Assembly: GCA_013289795.1 (NCBI GenBank)
Contig: JABCZH010000005.1
Span: 62,001-126,000 of the forward strand
Direction of reading: 5' to 3'
From: Acidobacteriota bacterium
GTDB lineage: Bacteria > Acidobacteriota > Terriglobia > Terriglobales > Acidobacteriaceae
Length of the DNA: 64,000 bases
Of the stretch, positions 26,138 through 34,580 are shown piece by piece; within the stretch, counting starts at the first letter, position 1; each line of letters starts with the position of its first letter. The position numbers were made by a program, and so were the translations under genes. The notes beneath the pieces were generated by a model. That model was not told the DNA's origin, made no database searches, and saw nothing but the letters and a program-made list of their open reading frames with translations.

Positions 26138-26560
26138 ATGGCTCAACCCTCAACGTCATCTTTTATATCTTCTATCCCTGAACTTCTGACGCAACGGCTA
26201 GCGCTGCTGGGTGCGCTGGCAGATTCGTTAGAGGAAGCCCAAGCGACGCTGACGACGGCCACGCCGGCAAAACTCGACCAGCATACCGCCCGACAGCGGG
26301 AACTCTGCCAGCAACTGTGCGTGCTGGCCAGCGGAGTTCCGGATGAGGCACCGGCTCAGATGCACTCCGGGTTGGCCAATGATTTGCAAGCCACAGCCCG
26401 ACGGGTGGCGGACTTGAACCGTAAGTACGCAGCGTTGCTGCGGCATCGACGCCGCACGGTGGACATTTTTTGCCGGGTGCTGGCGAGTTCGGGAACAACC
26501 TACCCAGCGCCCAGGCCGCTTTCCCGCCTGAGTTTGGAAGTGATAAGAGCGAAGGGATAA
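26138..26560 (+). CDS. flgN: Flagellar chaperone FlgN-like protein
   Basis: 140 residues, helical, lying between flgM and flgK as FlgN does in many bacteria. Segments such as LTQRLALLGALADSLEEAQATL, ARQRELCQQLCVLA and LNRKYAALLRHRRRTVDIFCRVL fit the FlgN helical hairpin and its C-terminal tail with tyrosine near the end. FlgN protects unassembled FlgK and FlgL from aggregation and hands them to the export gate. The assignment rests on position and helix pattern more than on conserved residues. It ends four bases before the old flgK ATG. Confidence 0.75.
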   Translation: MAQPSTSSFISSIPELLTQRLALLGALADSLEEAQATLTTATPAKLDQHTARQRELCQQLCVLASGVPDEAPAQMHSGLANDLQATARRVADLNRKYAALLRHRRRTVDIFCRVLASSGTTYPAPRPLSRLSLEVIRAKG

Positions 26561-26590
26561 AGGCATGGGCAGTCTGTACGGCTGCAGCCA

Positions 26591-27841
26591 GTGCTGGTCG
26601 AGAGCAATCCGATCGTGGTGGGTTCGGTGACTTATGGGACGGGGGTGTCGCTCGAGAAACTACAAAGCTTGCGCGATCCCATTCTGCAAATGCGCATTCA
26701 GGAAGAGACCCAGCAGCAAGGGCAGTTGAACGCAGCGCTGACGGCGATGCAGCAGGCGCAAGTGCAGTTCACCACCAGCAGCGGAGATATTGGCACGGAA
26801 ATCCCGAACTTCTTCAGCAGTCTGAACCAAATCTCGACTGACCCGACCAACCTGGCGTTGCGCCAGGGCGCGCTCACCGCGGCGGGGAACATGACGACGG
26901 CCTTCAACCACGTGGCCAACAACCTGAGCTCGCAAAGATTGAATCTGGATTCGAACGTAAGCCAGGATGTGGGCCAGGTGAATGTACTGACCGGCCAGAT
27001 CGCGACGCTGAACACCCAGATCAGCGAGTTGCAGGGGGTCAATCAGGACGCCAGCGCGCTGGTGGATCAACGCGACGTGCTCATCGGCAACCTTTCCAAA
27101 CTGATCGATGTTTCGACCATCAGGAGCGGTGACAGCCTGACTCTGACCACGTCGAATGGGACGGCGTTGGTGGTGGGTGGCCAGAGTTTCGCGCTCACCA
27201 CCCAGACCAACGCTTCCGGCCTGCAGGACATTTACGCGCAAGGCACGGACATTACGGCGAATCTGACTTCAGGGGACCTGGCAGGCCTGTTGCAGACCCG
27301 GGACCAGACCATTCCCGGCTTGCTCTCGAACCTGGACACCCTGGCGGCGGGAATCTCGAACGCGATGAACACCGCTAATCAGAAGGGTTTTGACCTGAAT
27401 GGAATTGCCGGCGGGAACCTGTTTGTTCCGCCGGCGGTGTCCGGGCAAGGGGCGGCGGCCGGCATGGCGGTGGCCATCGCCGATCCGGCGCTGATAGCGG
27501 CCAGTTCGGACGGGACACCGGGCAGCAACGGCAACCTGGCGGTGCTGGCGGCGGTGCAAAATCAGCCGGTGGCAGGCGGTCAAACCCCCACGGACTACTA
27601 TTCGAATATGGTTTTCACCGTGGGCAATGAGGTGTCCAATGACGCGGCAGAGTTGAGCTCCTCGCAGTTGATTCTGAGTCAATTGCAGGACCAACGGGCA
27701 AGCATTTCCGGGGTCTCGCTGGATGAAGAAGCCAGCAATACGGTGCAGTTTCAGCGCGCCTTTGATGCCGCGGCTGAAATCGTCACCACGGTCAATAACA
27801 TGCTGTTTGCGGTTATCAACATGGGGACATTAACCGGATGA
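26591..27841 (+). CDS. flgK: Flagellar hook-associated protein FlgK, N-terminus deleted out of frame
   Basis: From ESNPIVV and GTGVSLEKLQSLRDPIL onward this is a standard FlgK (hook-filament junction protein, HAP1), ending in the usual D0 helix with NTVQFQRAFDAAAEIVTTVNNML. The first about 45 residues that all FlgK proteins need (D0 coil with NNIANANTPGYSRQ) are absent. Just upstream an ATG at 26565, with AAAGG before it and directly after flgN, reads MGSLY, the normal FlgK beginning, then runs in another frame and stops at 26628-26630. The remaining frame has only a GTG at 26591. The reading frame stays open from 26561. Either a real deletion or an assembly error; the protein as drawn should not assemble. 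Confidence 0.8.
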   Translation: MLVESNPIVVGSVTYGTGVSLEKLQSLRDPILQMRIQEETQQQGQLNAALTAMQQAQVQFTTSSGDIGTEIPNFFSSLNQISTDPTNLALRQGALTAAGNMTTAFNHVANNLSSQRLNLDSNVSQDVGQVNVLTGQIATLNTQISELQGVNQDASALVDQRDVLIGNLSKLIDVSTIRSGDSLTLTTSNGTALVVGGQSFALTTQTNASGLQDIYAQGTDITANLTSGDLAGLLQTRDQTIPGLLSNLDTLAAGISNAMNTANQKGFDLNGIAGGNLFVPPAVSGQGAAAGMAVAIADPALIAASSDGTPGSNGNLAVLAAVQNQPVAGGQTPTDYYSNMVFTVGNEVSNDAAELSSSQLILSQLQDQRASISGVSLDEEASNTVQFQRAFDAAAEIVTTVNNMLFAVINMGTLTG

Positions 27842-28731
27842 GTTCGCTGAGAGTCAATCCGTATCCGATGCCTGACCTTCTGGCTGCGCTGGAGAATCTG
27901 CAGCAACAGCAGAATACGGCCACGCTGGAACTGTCCAGCGGTAGCAGTATCAACAAACCCTCTGACAACCCTGGCGGCGCTGCCCAGTTGACGCGGATCA
28001 GCGACTTGAGCAGTCAGGTGGATTCCTACCAGCGCAGCATCAGCAGCATCAGCGGCCAGTTCTCGACTGCAGGTTCCACGCTGGACTCGGTGGTGACGGT
28101 GCTGCAGAGAGCCATCAGCCTGGGAGTCGAAGGAGCTAATGGGACGCTTTCGAACAGCGACCGCGCGGGCGTGGCGACCGAAGTGATTGGAATCCAAAAC
28201 CAACTGCTCAGTCTGGCCAACACGTCGTATCAAGGACAGTATATTTTTGCCGGCACGGCCATCACGCAGCCTTTCGTAGTTGATCCCAGCCAGGCGTCGG
28301 GTGTGCGTTATACGGGTAATAACGGCACTAACAGTGTGACCATTGGAAACGGCTACCAGTTGCAAGCCAATGTGCCGGGTTCGCAAGTTTTTAACGGCCC
28401 TGGGGCGGACGTGTTCCAGGCCATCAACGATCTGATCACTTCGCTGCGGAGCAACACTGGCATCGACACGGCTGTAACCGAACTGGGCACTGCCGTCAAC
28501 TACGTCAGTGGGCAGCAGGTTTTCTATGGCAACGCGCTCAATCAGACGCAAAGCCAGCAAACCTATCTCAATACGCAGAGCCTGGGTCTCAGCCAACAGG
28601 AAAACACAGTTGGTGCGGCGAACCTGGCTGCGGTGGCCAGCCAAGTGGAGAATGACCAGATCGCTACTAGTGCGACCCTGGAAGCGATCGCGAAAATGCC
28701 ACAGACCAGCCTGTTCGATTATCTGAAGTGA
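27838..28731 (+). CDS. flgL: Flagellar hook-associated protein FlgL
   Basis: 297 residues, the second junction protein (HAP3) between hook and filament. The N-terminal D0/D1 coil (LLAALENLQQQQNTATLELSSGSSINKPSDNPGGAAQL) and C-terminal coil (AANLAAVASQVENDQIATSATLEAIAKM) match FlgL and are related to flagellin. YQGQYIFAGT marks the middle domain. Its ATG overlaps the flgK stop by four bases, so its translation should be coupled to flgK, which makes the flgK lesion relevant here too. Confidence 0.92.
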   Translation: MSSLRVNPYPMPDLLAALENLQQQQNTATLELSSGSSINKPSDNPGGAAQLTRISDLSSQVDSYQRSISSISGQFSTAGSTLDSVVTVLQRAISLGVEGANGTLSNSDRAGVATEVIGIQNQLLSLANTSYQGQYIFAGTAITQPFVVDPSQASGVRYTGNNGTNSVTIGNGYQLQANVPGSQVFNGPGADVFQAINDLITSLRSNTGIDTAVTELGTAVNYVSGQQVFYGNALNQTQSQQTYLNTQSLGLSQQENTVGAANLAAVASQVENDQIATSATLEAIAKMPQTSLFDYLK

Positions 28732-28768
28732 GCATGAGGTTTGCCTCCCTAGAACTAAAGTCAAAAGC

Positions 28769-28806
28769 TTAAACCACAGAGGGCACAGAGGTTCACGGAG
28801 GAAAGG
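28769..28806. repeat. Copy of a dispersed CACAGAGG-type intergenic repeat
   Basis: Contains CCACAGAGGGCACAGAGG and TTCACGGAGG in tandem-like order, in the gap where flgL and the fliS-side operon converge. Similar purine-rich CGCAGAGG/CGCAAAGG strings recur at 62187-62245 in this window. Such strings are common between genes in Acidobacteriota and Deltaproteobacteria; their role is unknown. Confidence 0.55.
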
Positions 28807-28833
28807 GGCGGGTGCGCGCATCGCGCTCCAGCC

Positions 28834-29187
28834 TCAGAGAGACTTCCTGCTGCCTTGTGCCCAAGCCGCTGCTTGGGCCACGTGGGTTCTCGCATTTTCT
28901 AGACGGGCTTTCTCGATTAGCAGGCGTCCCTGGAGCGAGGGTAGGATTTTTCCGAGCAGTTGTACATGGCTGCGATACTCGGAGATTTCATTTGCCGTCT
29001 CCGCATCCGGGGCGGCCCTGGGAAGGCTGCGCAAGCAGGCGGTCGAGTGCTGTAGCTCCGCCAGCAAATCGGTAAACTCGGTGGCCACCATGGCCGTGGG
29101 GCAATTGTGCTGGGCCGAAAGCCGGGACAAGCGGGCACGCAGCTGTTGATTTACGGTTCGCAAACTCTGGAACAGGGCGCTCGACAT
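28834..29187 (-). CDS. Small helical protein downstream of fliS, FliT-like
   Basis: 117 residues, almost all helical (ALFQSLRTVNQQLRARLSRL, FTDLLAELQHSTACLRSLP, EYRSHVQLLGKILPSLQGRLLIEKARLENARTHV). Its ATG overlaps the fliS stop (TGATG), which implies translational coupling. In many genomes the gene after fliS is fliT, the chaperone of FliD, and FliT is likewise a short helical bundle. The sequence itself is not diagnostic, so FliT-like is an inference from place and fold. Confidence 0.6.
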   Translation of the reverse strand: MSSALFQSLRTVNQQLRARLSRLSAQHNCPTAMVATEFTDLLAELQHSTACLRSLPRAAPDAETANEISEYRSHVQLLGKILPSLQGRLLIEKARLENARTHVAQAAAWAQGSRKSL

Positions 29188-29648
29188 CAGCCTGTCCAGT
29201 CCGCAAGACTACGGGTGGTGGCGGACGCGGTATTCACGGTGCGGGCGGTGACGGTCGGGACCGAGGCGGTTGTCTCTGCGCTTTTCACTTCACTCTCCAC
29301 CTTACTCCAGGCTTCCCGCAGGGAGAGGAGGTCGGTGATCTGCTGGGAAAGAATTGTCCGGGAGACGCGAAACTGGGCGATGGCGAGGTTGCCGCGCAGC
29401 TGATCGTAGAAGCGTTCAAGATTGAGGGCAACTTGCCCGCCAGCTTCTTTGTTCAAGCTGGACTGCAGGCAGGCGATGACGAAAATGGCGTGATTGATCT
29501 TGTTGGTGCGCAGTTCGACGTTATGATGTTCGATCGCATTCACAGCCTGTCGCAGGTCTTCGATCATTTGTTCGTACAGCAGGACGACGAGCCGCACCGG
29601 GTGAGCGCCACGCGCGGTGTCTTCACGGTATGCGGTTCTGGGGTTCAC
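29187..29648 (-). CDS. fliS: Flagellin export chaperone FliS
   Basis: FliS binds the C-terminal D0 helix of flagellin in the cytoplasm and keeps it unfolded for export. The typical start region VNPRTAYREDTARGAHPVRLVVLLYEQMIEDLRQA and the second helix pair HNVELRTNKINHAIFVIACLQSSLN are present. I choose the GTG at 29648, seven bases after the fliD stop, because FliS proteins start at this NPxxAY motif; the upstream GTG at 29702 would add 18 residues and overlap fliD. The C-terminus carries a Thr/Ala-rich tail of about 40 residues beyond the usual four-helix bundle. Confidence 0.88.
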   Translation of the reverse strand: MNPRTAYREDTARGAHPVRLVVLLYEQMIEDLRQAVNAIEHHNVELRTNKINHAIFVIACLQSSLNKEAGGQVALNLERFYDQLRGNLAIAQFRVSRTILSQQITDLLSLREAWSKVESEVKSAETTASVPTVTARTVNTASATTRSLADWTG

Positions 29649-29655
29649 GATTTGG

Positions 29656-31113
29656 CTAGAGTCCTGAAGAGAGAGTGGGGTTCGATCCGCCGGAGGCGCC
29701 ACCGATTCCGGAGGTACTCAGTGAGCCCAGGGTCTCGGTAATCGCCTGCAAGAGCAGCGGGTAGGATTGCAGGGAAGCGTTGACTGCTTCGTACTGTGTG
29801 GTCAACTGTAACTGCTCGCTGGTCAAGTTGGTTTCGAAGTTGGTGATGGCGGTAGTCAGGTCTTTCTGTTCCGCGTTGTTCTGGGTTAAATCCACGTTTA
29901 GCGGGCCCAGCGTGGGGTCGGTCAAGCTGGTCAGGTCGGTGTTGAAATTATTGGCGAAACCGGTTCCGGATGCATTCTGGAAGAAATTCAGCACTGCGGA
30001 AGGATTGGCAGCCAGGACTTGGGCAAAGGTTTGGCTATCGGGGGCTGGCGTAGATCCCACAGTGAGGGTGCCGTCGTTGTTGAGGTTGATGCCCAGGGAG
30101 GCCAGGTTGACAAGGCCACCGTTGCCGCCAATGGCGTAGGACGCGTCGGTCAGGATTCTGGACTGCAACGAGCGCAAGGAAATGTCGGCTTCGAGGGGAG
30201 GTGGGGGTGTGGCACCGGTGGGGTCAACGACGTATTGGGTGTTGATGGTGCTGACCACGGTGTTGTAAGCGGAAACGAAATTATTGACCGCGTTGGTGAT
30301 CTGGTTGGTATCGGGTCCGACGGTCAGCTGCACCGGATTGGCGGGCGATTGACTGGCCAGGCTGAGCGTGACTCCTTGAATGGCCCCAGTGACAGTATTG
30401 CTGCTGCTGCTGAAGGGTACGCCATCGATGGTCAGGATCGCGTTGGCGCCGCCCACGGGAGCGTCGAAGGTAAGAGTCGTGTTGCTGTTGTTGACGATGG
30501 CCAAAGCTCCACCGTTACCGGTGCTTTGGCTGAACAGGGCCAGGCGCGAACCGTTGGGGTCACTGACCACGCTGGCGGTCACTCCCCAGTTGTTGGCGGT
30601 GCTTTGGGTGTTGATGTACTTGGCCAGAGTATTGAGGGTGTCGTTGCTGCCTTGAGTGATGACAATATCGTGGACTGTGCCGCTGGCTCCTCCCACTTGC
30701 AGTTGGACGTCGCCATTGGTTTGCCCAGTCGCAAGGAAAGATGCATCGGGGCCGGCGGCGATGGGATCGGTATAGAGCGTGCCGGCGGTGGCCAGACTGG
30801 TCACCACGATCTGATGAGTTCCTGCAATGGCCCCGCTCTGGGCGGTCGCGGTCACGATTCCGGACTGGGAAGAGATTGCCGCCTGAGCGGTAAGCGCTCC
30901 CGTCGGATCGGCGAGCGCGGCGACTGCGGTCTGCAGGTTGGTGAGATTATTGTTGATTCCCGCGAGTAACCCGTCCTGGGTGGCAAAATTCGTCAACTGC
31001 CCCTGCCATACCGACAACTGGCCGCTCTGCCCGGAAATAATCCGTTGCACGATGGAATTTACATCAATGCCTTGTCCCGAGAGAATGGTAGATGGATTTA
31101 AGCTAATGCCCAC
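29656..31113 (-). CDS. fliD: Flagellar filament cap protein FliD
   Basis: 485 residues, HAP2, which caps the growing filament and helps flagellin fold. The N-terminal conserved region is ILSGQGIDVNSIVQRIISGQSGQL with coil LAGINNNLTNLQTAVAAL. A flagellin hook IN-type segment lies in the middle (DTLNTLAKYINTQ) and the C-terminal coil is QLTTQYEAVNASLQSYPLLLQAITETLGSL. GTG start with GGAGGAAA six bases before it. It heads fliD-fliS-orf on the minus strand, behind fliC and separated from it by a hairpin terminator. Confidence 0.93.
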   Translation of the reverse strand: MGISLNPSTILSGQGIDVNSIVQRIISGQSGQLSVWQGQLTNFATQDGLLAGINNNLTNLQTAVAALADPTGALTAQAAISSQSGIVTATAQSGAIAGTHQIVVTSLATAGTLYTDPIAAGPDASFLATGQTNGDVQLQVGGASGTVHDIVITQGSNDTLNTLAKYINTQSTANNWGVTASVVSDPNGSRLALFSQSTGNGGALAIVNNSNTTLTFDAPVGGANAILTIDGVPFSSSSNTVTGAIQGVTLSLASQSPANPVQLTVGPDTNQITNAVNNFVSAYNTVVSTINTQYVVDPTGATPPPPLEADISLRSLQSRILTDASYAIGGNGGLVNLASLGINLNNDGTLTVGSTPAPDSQTFAQVLAANPSAVLNFFQNASGTGFANNFNTDLTSLTDPTLGPLNVDLTQNNAEQKDLTTAITNFETNLTSEQLQLTTQYEAVNASLQSYPLLLQAITETLGSLSTSGIGGASGGSNPTLSSGL

Positions 31114-31335
31114 GGTCTTTTCCTCCGCCGCATCGGTTGCAGGTTGACTTCAATCCTTTAGAGATAAGGTCGGCAACAGCGAAAGTTGCGACCGATCGAT
31201 TTCTGCGATTTGAAACAACTCCTGAACTGGGACAAAGTCTGGGCCATGCGGTTCCGGTTGACAGCAGACTCAGTGGACGCGGGAAAGTGAATGCGGAGTT
31301 CAAGCTCACATTGAGTTACTCGGGTAAAGCCGGCA

Positions 31336-31358
31336 GGAGGCAGGCTGGGCCTGCCTCC
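31336..31358 (-). terminator. Hairpin terminator after fliC
   Basis: GGAGGCAGGC (31336-31345) and GCCTGCCTCC (31349-31358) form a perfect 10-bp stem with a 3-base loop, 15 bases after the flagellin stop. The T-tract following on the minus strand is short, so termination may be partial. Confidence 0.6.
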
Positions 31359-31372
31359 CGTCCGAGTTGAAT

Positions 31373-33235
31373 TTACTGCAACAGTTTCAGTACGAGCTGC
31401 TGTTGCTGGTTGGCCTGAGCCAGAGCGGAGATGCCGGTCTGCTCGAGGATGGAATACTTGGTGAGGTTCGCCACGGCGGCCGGAATGTCGGCGGCCGTGA
31501 TGGTGTTTTCGGCTGAGGTGAGGTTCTGTACCTGGCTGTTGATGACGTTGCTGGCTGCGGTCAGCCGGTTGACGCTGGCACCCAAGGTGCCGCGAGTGCT
31601 GGCCACGTTCGAGATGGCTTGATTGATCAAGGTCAGAGCGGTTTGCGCGTCGTTCTGAGTGTTGAGGTCGGTGGTAGACAGGTTGACGGACTGACCACCG
31701 CTGCCGTTAGTGAGCGTGGTTGTGGACAGGCCGCCGATAGTTACTGCAATCTGGCTTGATCCGATGGCGGTTGAGTCACTCAGAAAAATGTTGGTGGAGG
31801 TTGAACCCGTCGTAAGCGGGTTGCTGAGGGTACCGAGAACAGTCCCGGTGGTAGTTGCACCGACCGCCAGGTCGCCCTCGTTGTTGGGATCGACGACCAC
31901 CAGGTTGCCGGACTGAAGGTAGGCGGTCAGGCCCGCCGGATCGGTGGCGGGATTGTTGATGGCGCTGATCAGGTCTCCAATGGTGTTGGTGTTGCCGACG
32001 TTGGAGGTGTAGCTAAAAGTCTTGCCACTGGCAGTGAAGCTGTAGATCTTGCTGGCGCCCAGTACGGTGGCGGTGGTCAGGCCGCCGGCGTTGCCGACGA
32101 GTTCGTTAGTATCGGAGGTTGAGGTGCCGACGGTGTTGGGAGTGGCGAACTTGGTGGGAGCGCCCTCGACGGGAGCGCCAAGCACGGTGTCGGTAGTGCT
32201 GACCGCGAGGTCAGCGCGGTTCAACGGATCGGTGATTTGAAGTACGCCGCTGACCAAAGCTGCCTTCGCGCCGACAATGGTGTCGCCGTTAATGGCGTTG
32301 ATCAGATCCTGCACGGTGGAGGTCGCAGCGGCATTTGGAGTAAAAGCGGCTGCGCCCAGCACGCCGCCGGCAGAGTCGGCTGTGGCGAGATCCTGGTTAT
32401 TTTGGAGATCGACGACTTGGAGGTTTCCACCCACCAGTTGGGCCTGATAGCCGCCGTGGTTGCCAACGTCGGTGCCGGCGACGGTAACATTGGCGGTGCT
32501 GGCGCCAGTGTTGATGGCGGTGATCAGTTCGCCGACGGTGGCCCCGGCTGCCGCAGTATAGGTGGTGGTGAGGCCGCCGCTGCCTCGGGTCGAGGTGAGG
32601 ACTTCGGCGACCGCAAGAGCAGTGCCGCTGGTGAGACCGCCGACAGCGCTGGCGGTTTCGTTCAGGTTTTGGCCACTGGTGGTGGCAGCGGTGTAAGTGA
32701 AAGTTTGACCTCCCGCGGTCACTGAGGTTGTGCCGCCCACGTTCAGCACGTCTCCCAGGCTCAGGGTGCCAGCGCTTGCGGGAGTATCCTGCGCGTTGAG
32801 GTTGGGCGCTGAGCCGCTCTGAAACACCGCCTGTCCGTTATAGGTTGTGGCGGTGCCGATACGGTTAATTTCTGCCAGGATGGAGGCATACTGGGCCTGG
32901 ATGGCGGTGCGCTGTCCGTTGGAAACCGTGCCCGTGGCCGATTCGGTAGCCAGGGTCACTGCGGTGTTCAGCAAGGTGGTGACCTGGGCGAGCGCGCCGT
33001 CGGCGAGCTGCAATTGGCCGACACCATTATTCGCGTTGGAAACGGATTGGGTGAGGGCGCTGATATTGGCCTGCAAGCCATTGGCAATGGACAAGCCGGC
33101 GGGGTCATCGGCGCCGCTGTTGATGCGGGACCCTGAAGACAACTGTTGCAGGGTGTTGCTCAAGGCTGTGCTAGTGAGAGTCAGCTGATTTTCCGCCGCC
33201 AGGGACGGAATGTTGTTCAAGATTCCTAATGGCAT
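31373..33235 (-). CDS. fliC: Flagellin with long repetitive central domain
   Basis: 620 residues. The N-terminal D0/D1 (NTLQQLSSGSRINSGADDPAGLSIANGLQANI) and C-terminal D1/D0 (ALTLINQAISNVASTRGTLGA, NRLTAASNVINSQVQNLTSAENTITAADI, QTGISALAQANQQQQLVLKLL) are fully conserved. The centre holds three related blocks of the form T-x-x-D/E-L-I-x-A-I-N...G-x-L-Q-V-x-D...VLG, like the flagellin hook IN motif, which would be exposed on the filament. A very good ribosome site, AAGGAG, lies seven bases before the ATG, and a sigma-28 promoter is about 100 bases upstream. High expression is expected. It is the only flagellin gene here. Confidence 0.95.
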   Translation of the reverse strand: MPLGILNNIPSLAAENQLTLTSTALSNTLQQLSSGSRINSGADDPAGLSIANGLQANISALTQSVSNANNGVGQLQLADGALAQVTTLLNTAVTLATESATGTVSNGQRTAIQAQYASILAEINRIGTATTYNGQAVFQSGSAPNLNAQDTPASAGTLSLGDVLNVGGTTSVTAGGQTFTYTAATTSGQNLNETASAVGGLTSGTALAVAEVLTSTRGSGGLTTTYTAAAGATVGELITAINTGASTANVTVAGTDVGNHGGYQAQLVGGNLQVVDLQNNQDLATADSAGGVLGAAAFTPNAAATSTVQDLINAINGDTIVGAKAALVSGVLQITDPLNRADLAVSTTDTVLGAPVEGAPTKFATPNTVGTSTSDTNELVGNAGGLTTATVLGASKIYSFTASGKTFSYTSNVGNTNTIGDLISAINNPATDPAGLTAYLQSGNLVVVDPNNEGDLAVGATTTGTVLGTLSNPLTTGSTSTNIFLSDSTAIGSSQIAVTIGGLSTTTLTNGSGGQSVNLSTTDLNTQNDAQTALTLINQAISNVASTRGTLGASVNRLTAASNVINSQVQNLTSAENTITAADIPAAVANLTKYSILEQTGISALAQANQQQQLVLKLLQ

Positions 33236-33334
33236 CGAGATTCTCCTTGGTTGAGTGGGTTCCGTCCCGCGGAACCGCCATCCCTGGGTTTGCGCAGAGG
33301 GCCTGTTCCTGTGCCGGTCCTGCCTTCACACATC

Positions 33335-33361
33335 CCATCGACCCTTTGCGGAAAGGCTTTA
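33335..33361 (-). promoter_or_regulatory. FliA (sigma-28) promoter of fliC
   Basis: Reading leftward, TAAA (33361-33358), exactly 15 bases, then GTCGATGG (33342-33335): perfect -35 and 5 of 8 for the -10 GCCGATAA. The expected transcript start leaves a leader of about 95 bases before fliC. Confidence 0.7.
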
Positions 33362-33417
33362 GGCGGCAGGTTTCATCACCTGGAAACTTTCGTAATGGAG
33401 GCGGCTTCGAGGCAGGC

Positions 33418-33446
33418 TTAACGATCTCCGGGCGTCGCGCCGATGG
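33418..33446 (+). promoter_or_regulatory. Possible sigma-28-like promoter of flbD-motAB
   Basis: A -10-like GCCGATGG (33439-33446, 6 of 8) lies 17 bases after TTAA (33418-33421). The spacing is two bases longer than usual and the -35 is imperfect, so this is only a candidate. Confidence 0.35.
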
Positions 33447-33497
33447 GCGAGGAGGGGCAACGCCATAGGCGTGAAGGTGTGCCCGCCGGGAGTGCCA

Positions 33498-33761
33498 ATG
33501 ATCCAACTGACTCGGCTGAATAACAGTTCTCTGATCGTGAACTCGGACTTGATCAAGTTTGTGGAGCAGTCCCCGGACACCGTCATCACGCTTTTGAACG
33601 GCGAAAAGATCATCGTGCGCGAGAGTGCCGATCAGGTGCTGGAGCGGATCGTGCTGTTTCGCCAGTTGGTATTGCAGAATGCCCCGGCTGCGGCCGGTCA
33701 TTTCAGCCCATTGGCTGCAGCGGCGTGGGGCAACGAAACCAAAGATCAAACCGAGAGGTAA
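33498..33761 (+). CDS. flbD: FlbD/SwrD-family flagellar protein
   Basis: 87 residues. MIQLTRLNNSSLIVNSDLI, FVEQSPDTVITLLNGEKIIVRES and VLERIVLFRQ are the full signature of the small FlbD family found in front of motA in many bacteria; the Bacillus homologue SwrD increases motor torque. The start at 33498 follows GGGAG; an upstream in-frame start at 33471 is less likely. It precedes motA by six bases, which fits a role with the stator. Confidence 0.88.
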   Translation: MIQLTRLNNSSLIVNSDLIKFVEQSPDTVITLLNGEKIIVRESADQVLERIVLFRQLVLQNAPAAAGHFSPLAAAAWGNETKDQTER

Positions 33762-33767
33762 GCGCTC

Positions 33768-34580
33768 GTGGATAAGGCGAGCTGGGGTGGCGTCGCACTG
33801 GGGCTGAGTGGGATTGTGGGAGGCCTGCTGCTCGAAGGCGGGCGCTTATCACAGGTGTTACAGCCGACGGCCGCCATGATCGTGCTCGGCGGCACTGCCG
33901 GGGCAGTGTTGATCCAGTTTCCGCTGCCAGTGGTGCTCGAAGCGGTGCACCGGTTGGGAGATGTTTTCATGCCCCCGAGTCACGATCCGGCAGCGATGGT
34001 TCAGGAGTTGGTGCGCTATGCCAACCAGGCCCGGCGCAAGGGGATCGTATCTCTGGATGAGGAACTGGAGAAGATCACGGAGCCTTTTCTCAAGAAATCG
34101 CTGCAACTGGCGGTGGACGGTACGGAACCGCAAGAGCTGCGCACCATGATGGAGCTGGAGCTCGAGAACAAGGCTGATATGGAGGAAAGAATTCCGCAGG
34201 TGTACGAGTCGGCGGGCGGGTTTTCACCCACGATCGGGATCATTGGGGCGGTGCTTGGTTTGATCCAGGTGATGCAGCACCTGGACAAGATTGACGAGGT
34301 GGGGCGAGGCATCGCGGTGGCGTTCGTGGCCACGATCTATGGGGTAGCGGCGGCTAATCTCTTTCTCCTACCTGTGGCCGGCAAACTCAGAATCCGGATC
34401 CGCGAAGAAGAAGTGTTGCGGGAAATGACGCTGGAGGGAGTGATTTCGCTCCTGGAGGGGATGAATCCTCGAATGGTGGAAGCCAGGCTGCTGAGTTTTC
34501 TGGGGGAAAGCAAGCCCGATGACAAGGCGAAGATCACGGCCAAGGTGAAAGCGAAAGGCAAAGGCGCGGGCGCCTCATGA
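33768..34580 (+). CDS. motA: Flagellar motor stator protein MotA
   Basis: 270 residues, the channel half of the proton- or sodium-driven stator. Membrane helices are seen near 10-28, 32-50, 147-170 and 182-202, with the large cytoplasmic loop (about 60-145) that touches FliG and the conserved SAGGFSPTIGIIGAVLGLIQVM segment. GTG start. The C-terminal tail is rich in lysine and alanine. It overlaps motB by four bases. Whether it uses protons or sodium cannot be told from what I see. Confidence 0.93.
   Translation: MDKASWGGVALGLSGIVGGLLLEGGRLSQVLQPTAAMIVLGGTAGAVLIQFPLPVVLEAVHRLGDVFMPPSHDPAAMVQELVRYANQARRKGIVSLDEELEKITEPFLKKSLQLAVDGTEPQELRTMMELELENKADMEERIPQVYESAGGFSPTIGIIGAVLGLIQVMQHLDKIDEVGRGIAVAFVATIYGVAAANLFLLPVAGKLRIRIREEEVLREMTLEGVISLLEGMNPRMVEARLLSFLGESKPDDKAKITAKVKAKGKGAGAS

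Noticed and set aside
25986-26189. Open frame of 67 codons between flgM and flgN
   Set aside because: It overlaps the flgN start in another frame and has no ribosome site or recognisable protein pattern.
30019-30969. 316-codon plus-strand frame opposite fliD
   Set aside because: It is the complement of a clear FliD gene; low-complexity Gly/Val content is expected from the antisense of Thr/Ala-rich code.
31137-31161. Sigma-28 promoter for fliD
   Set aside because: A CCGAT-like -10 is present, but the only TAAA lies 18 or more bases away, too far for the 15-base spacing seen in the other sites.
33229-33468. 79-codon plus-strand frame in the fliC-flbD gap
   Set aside because: It covers the fliC promoter and leader on the other strand and has no ribosome site or known motif.
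33359-33613. Minus-strand 84-codon frame across flbD, considered as csrA
   Set aside because: No CsrA sequence pattern; it overlaps the flbD gene whose family signature is complete.
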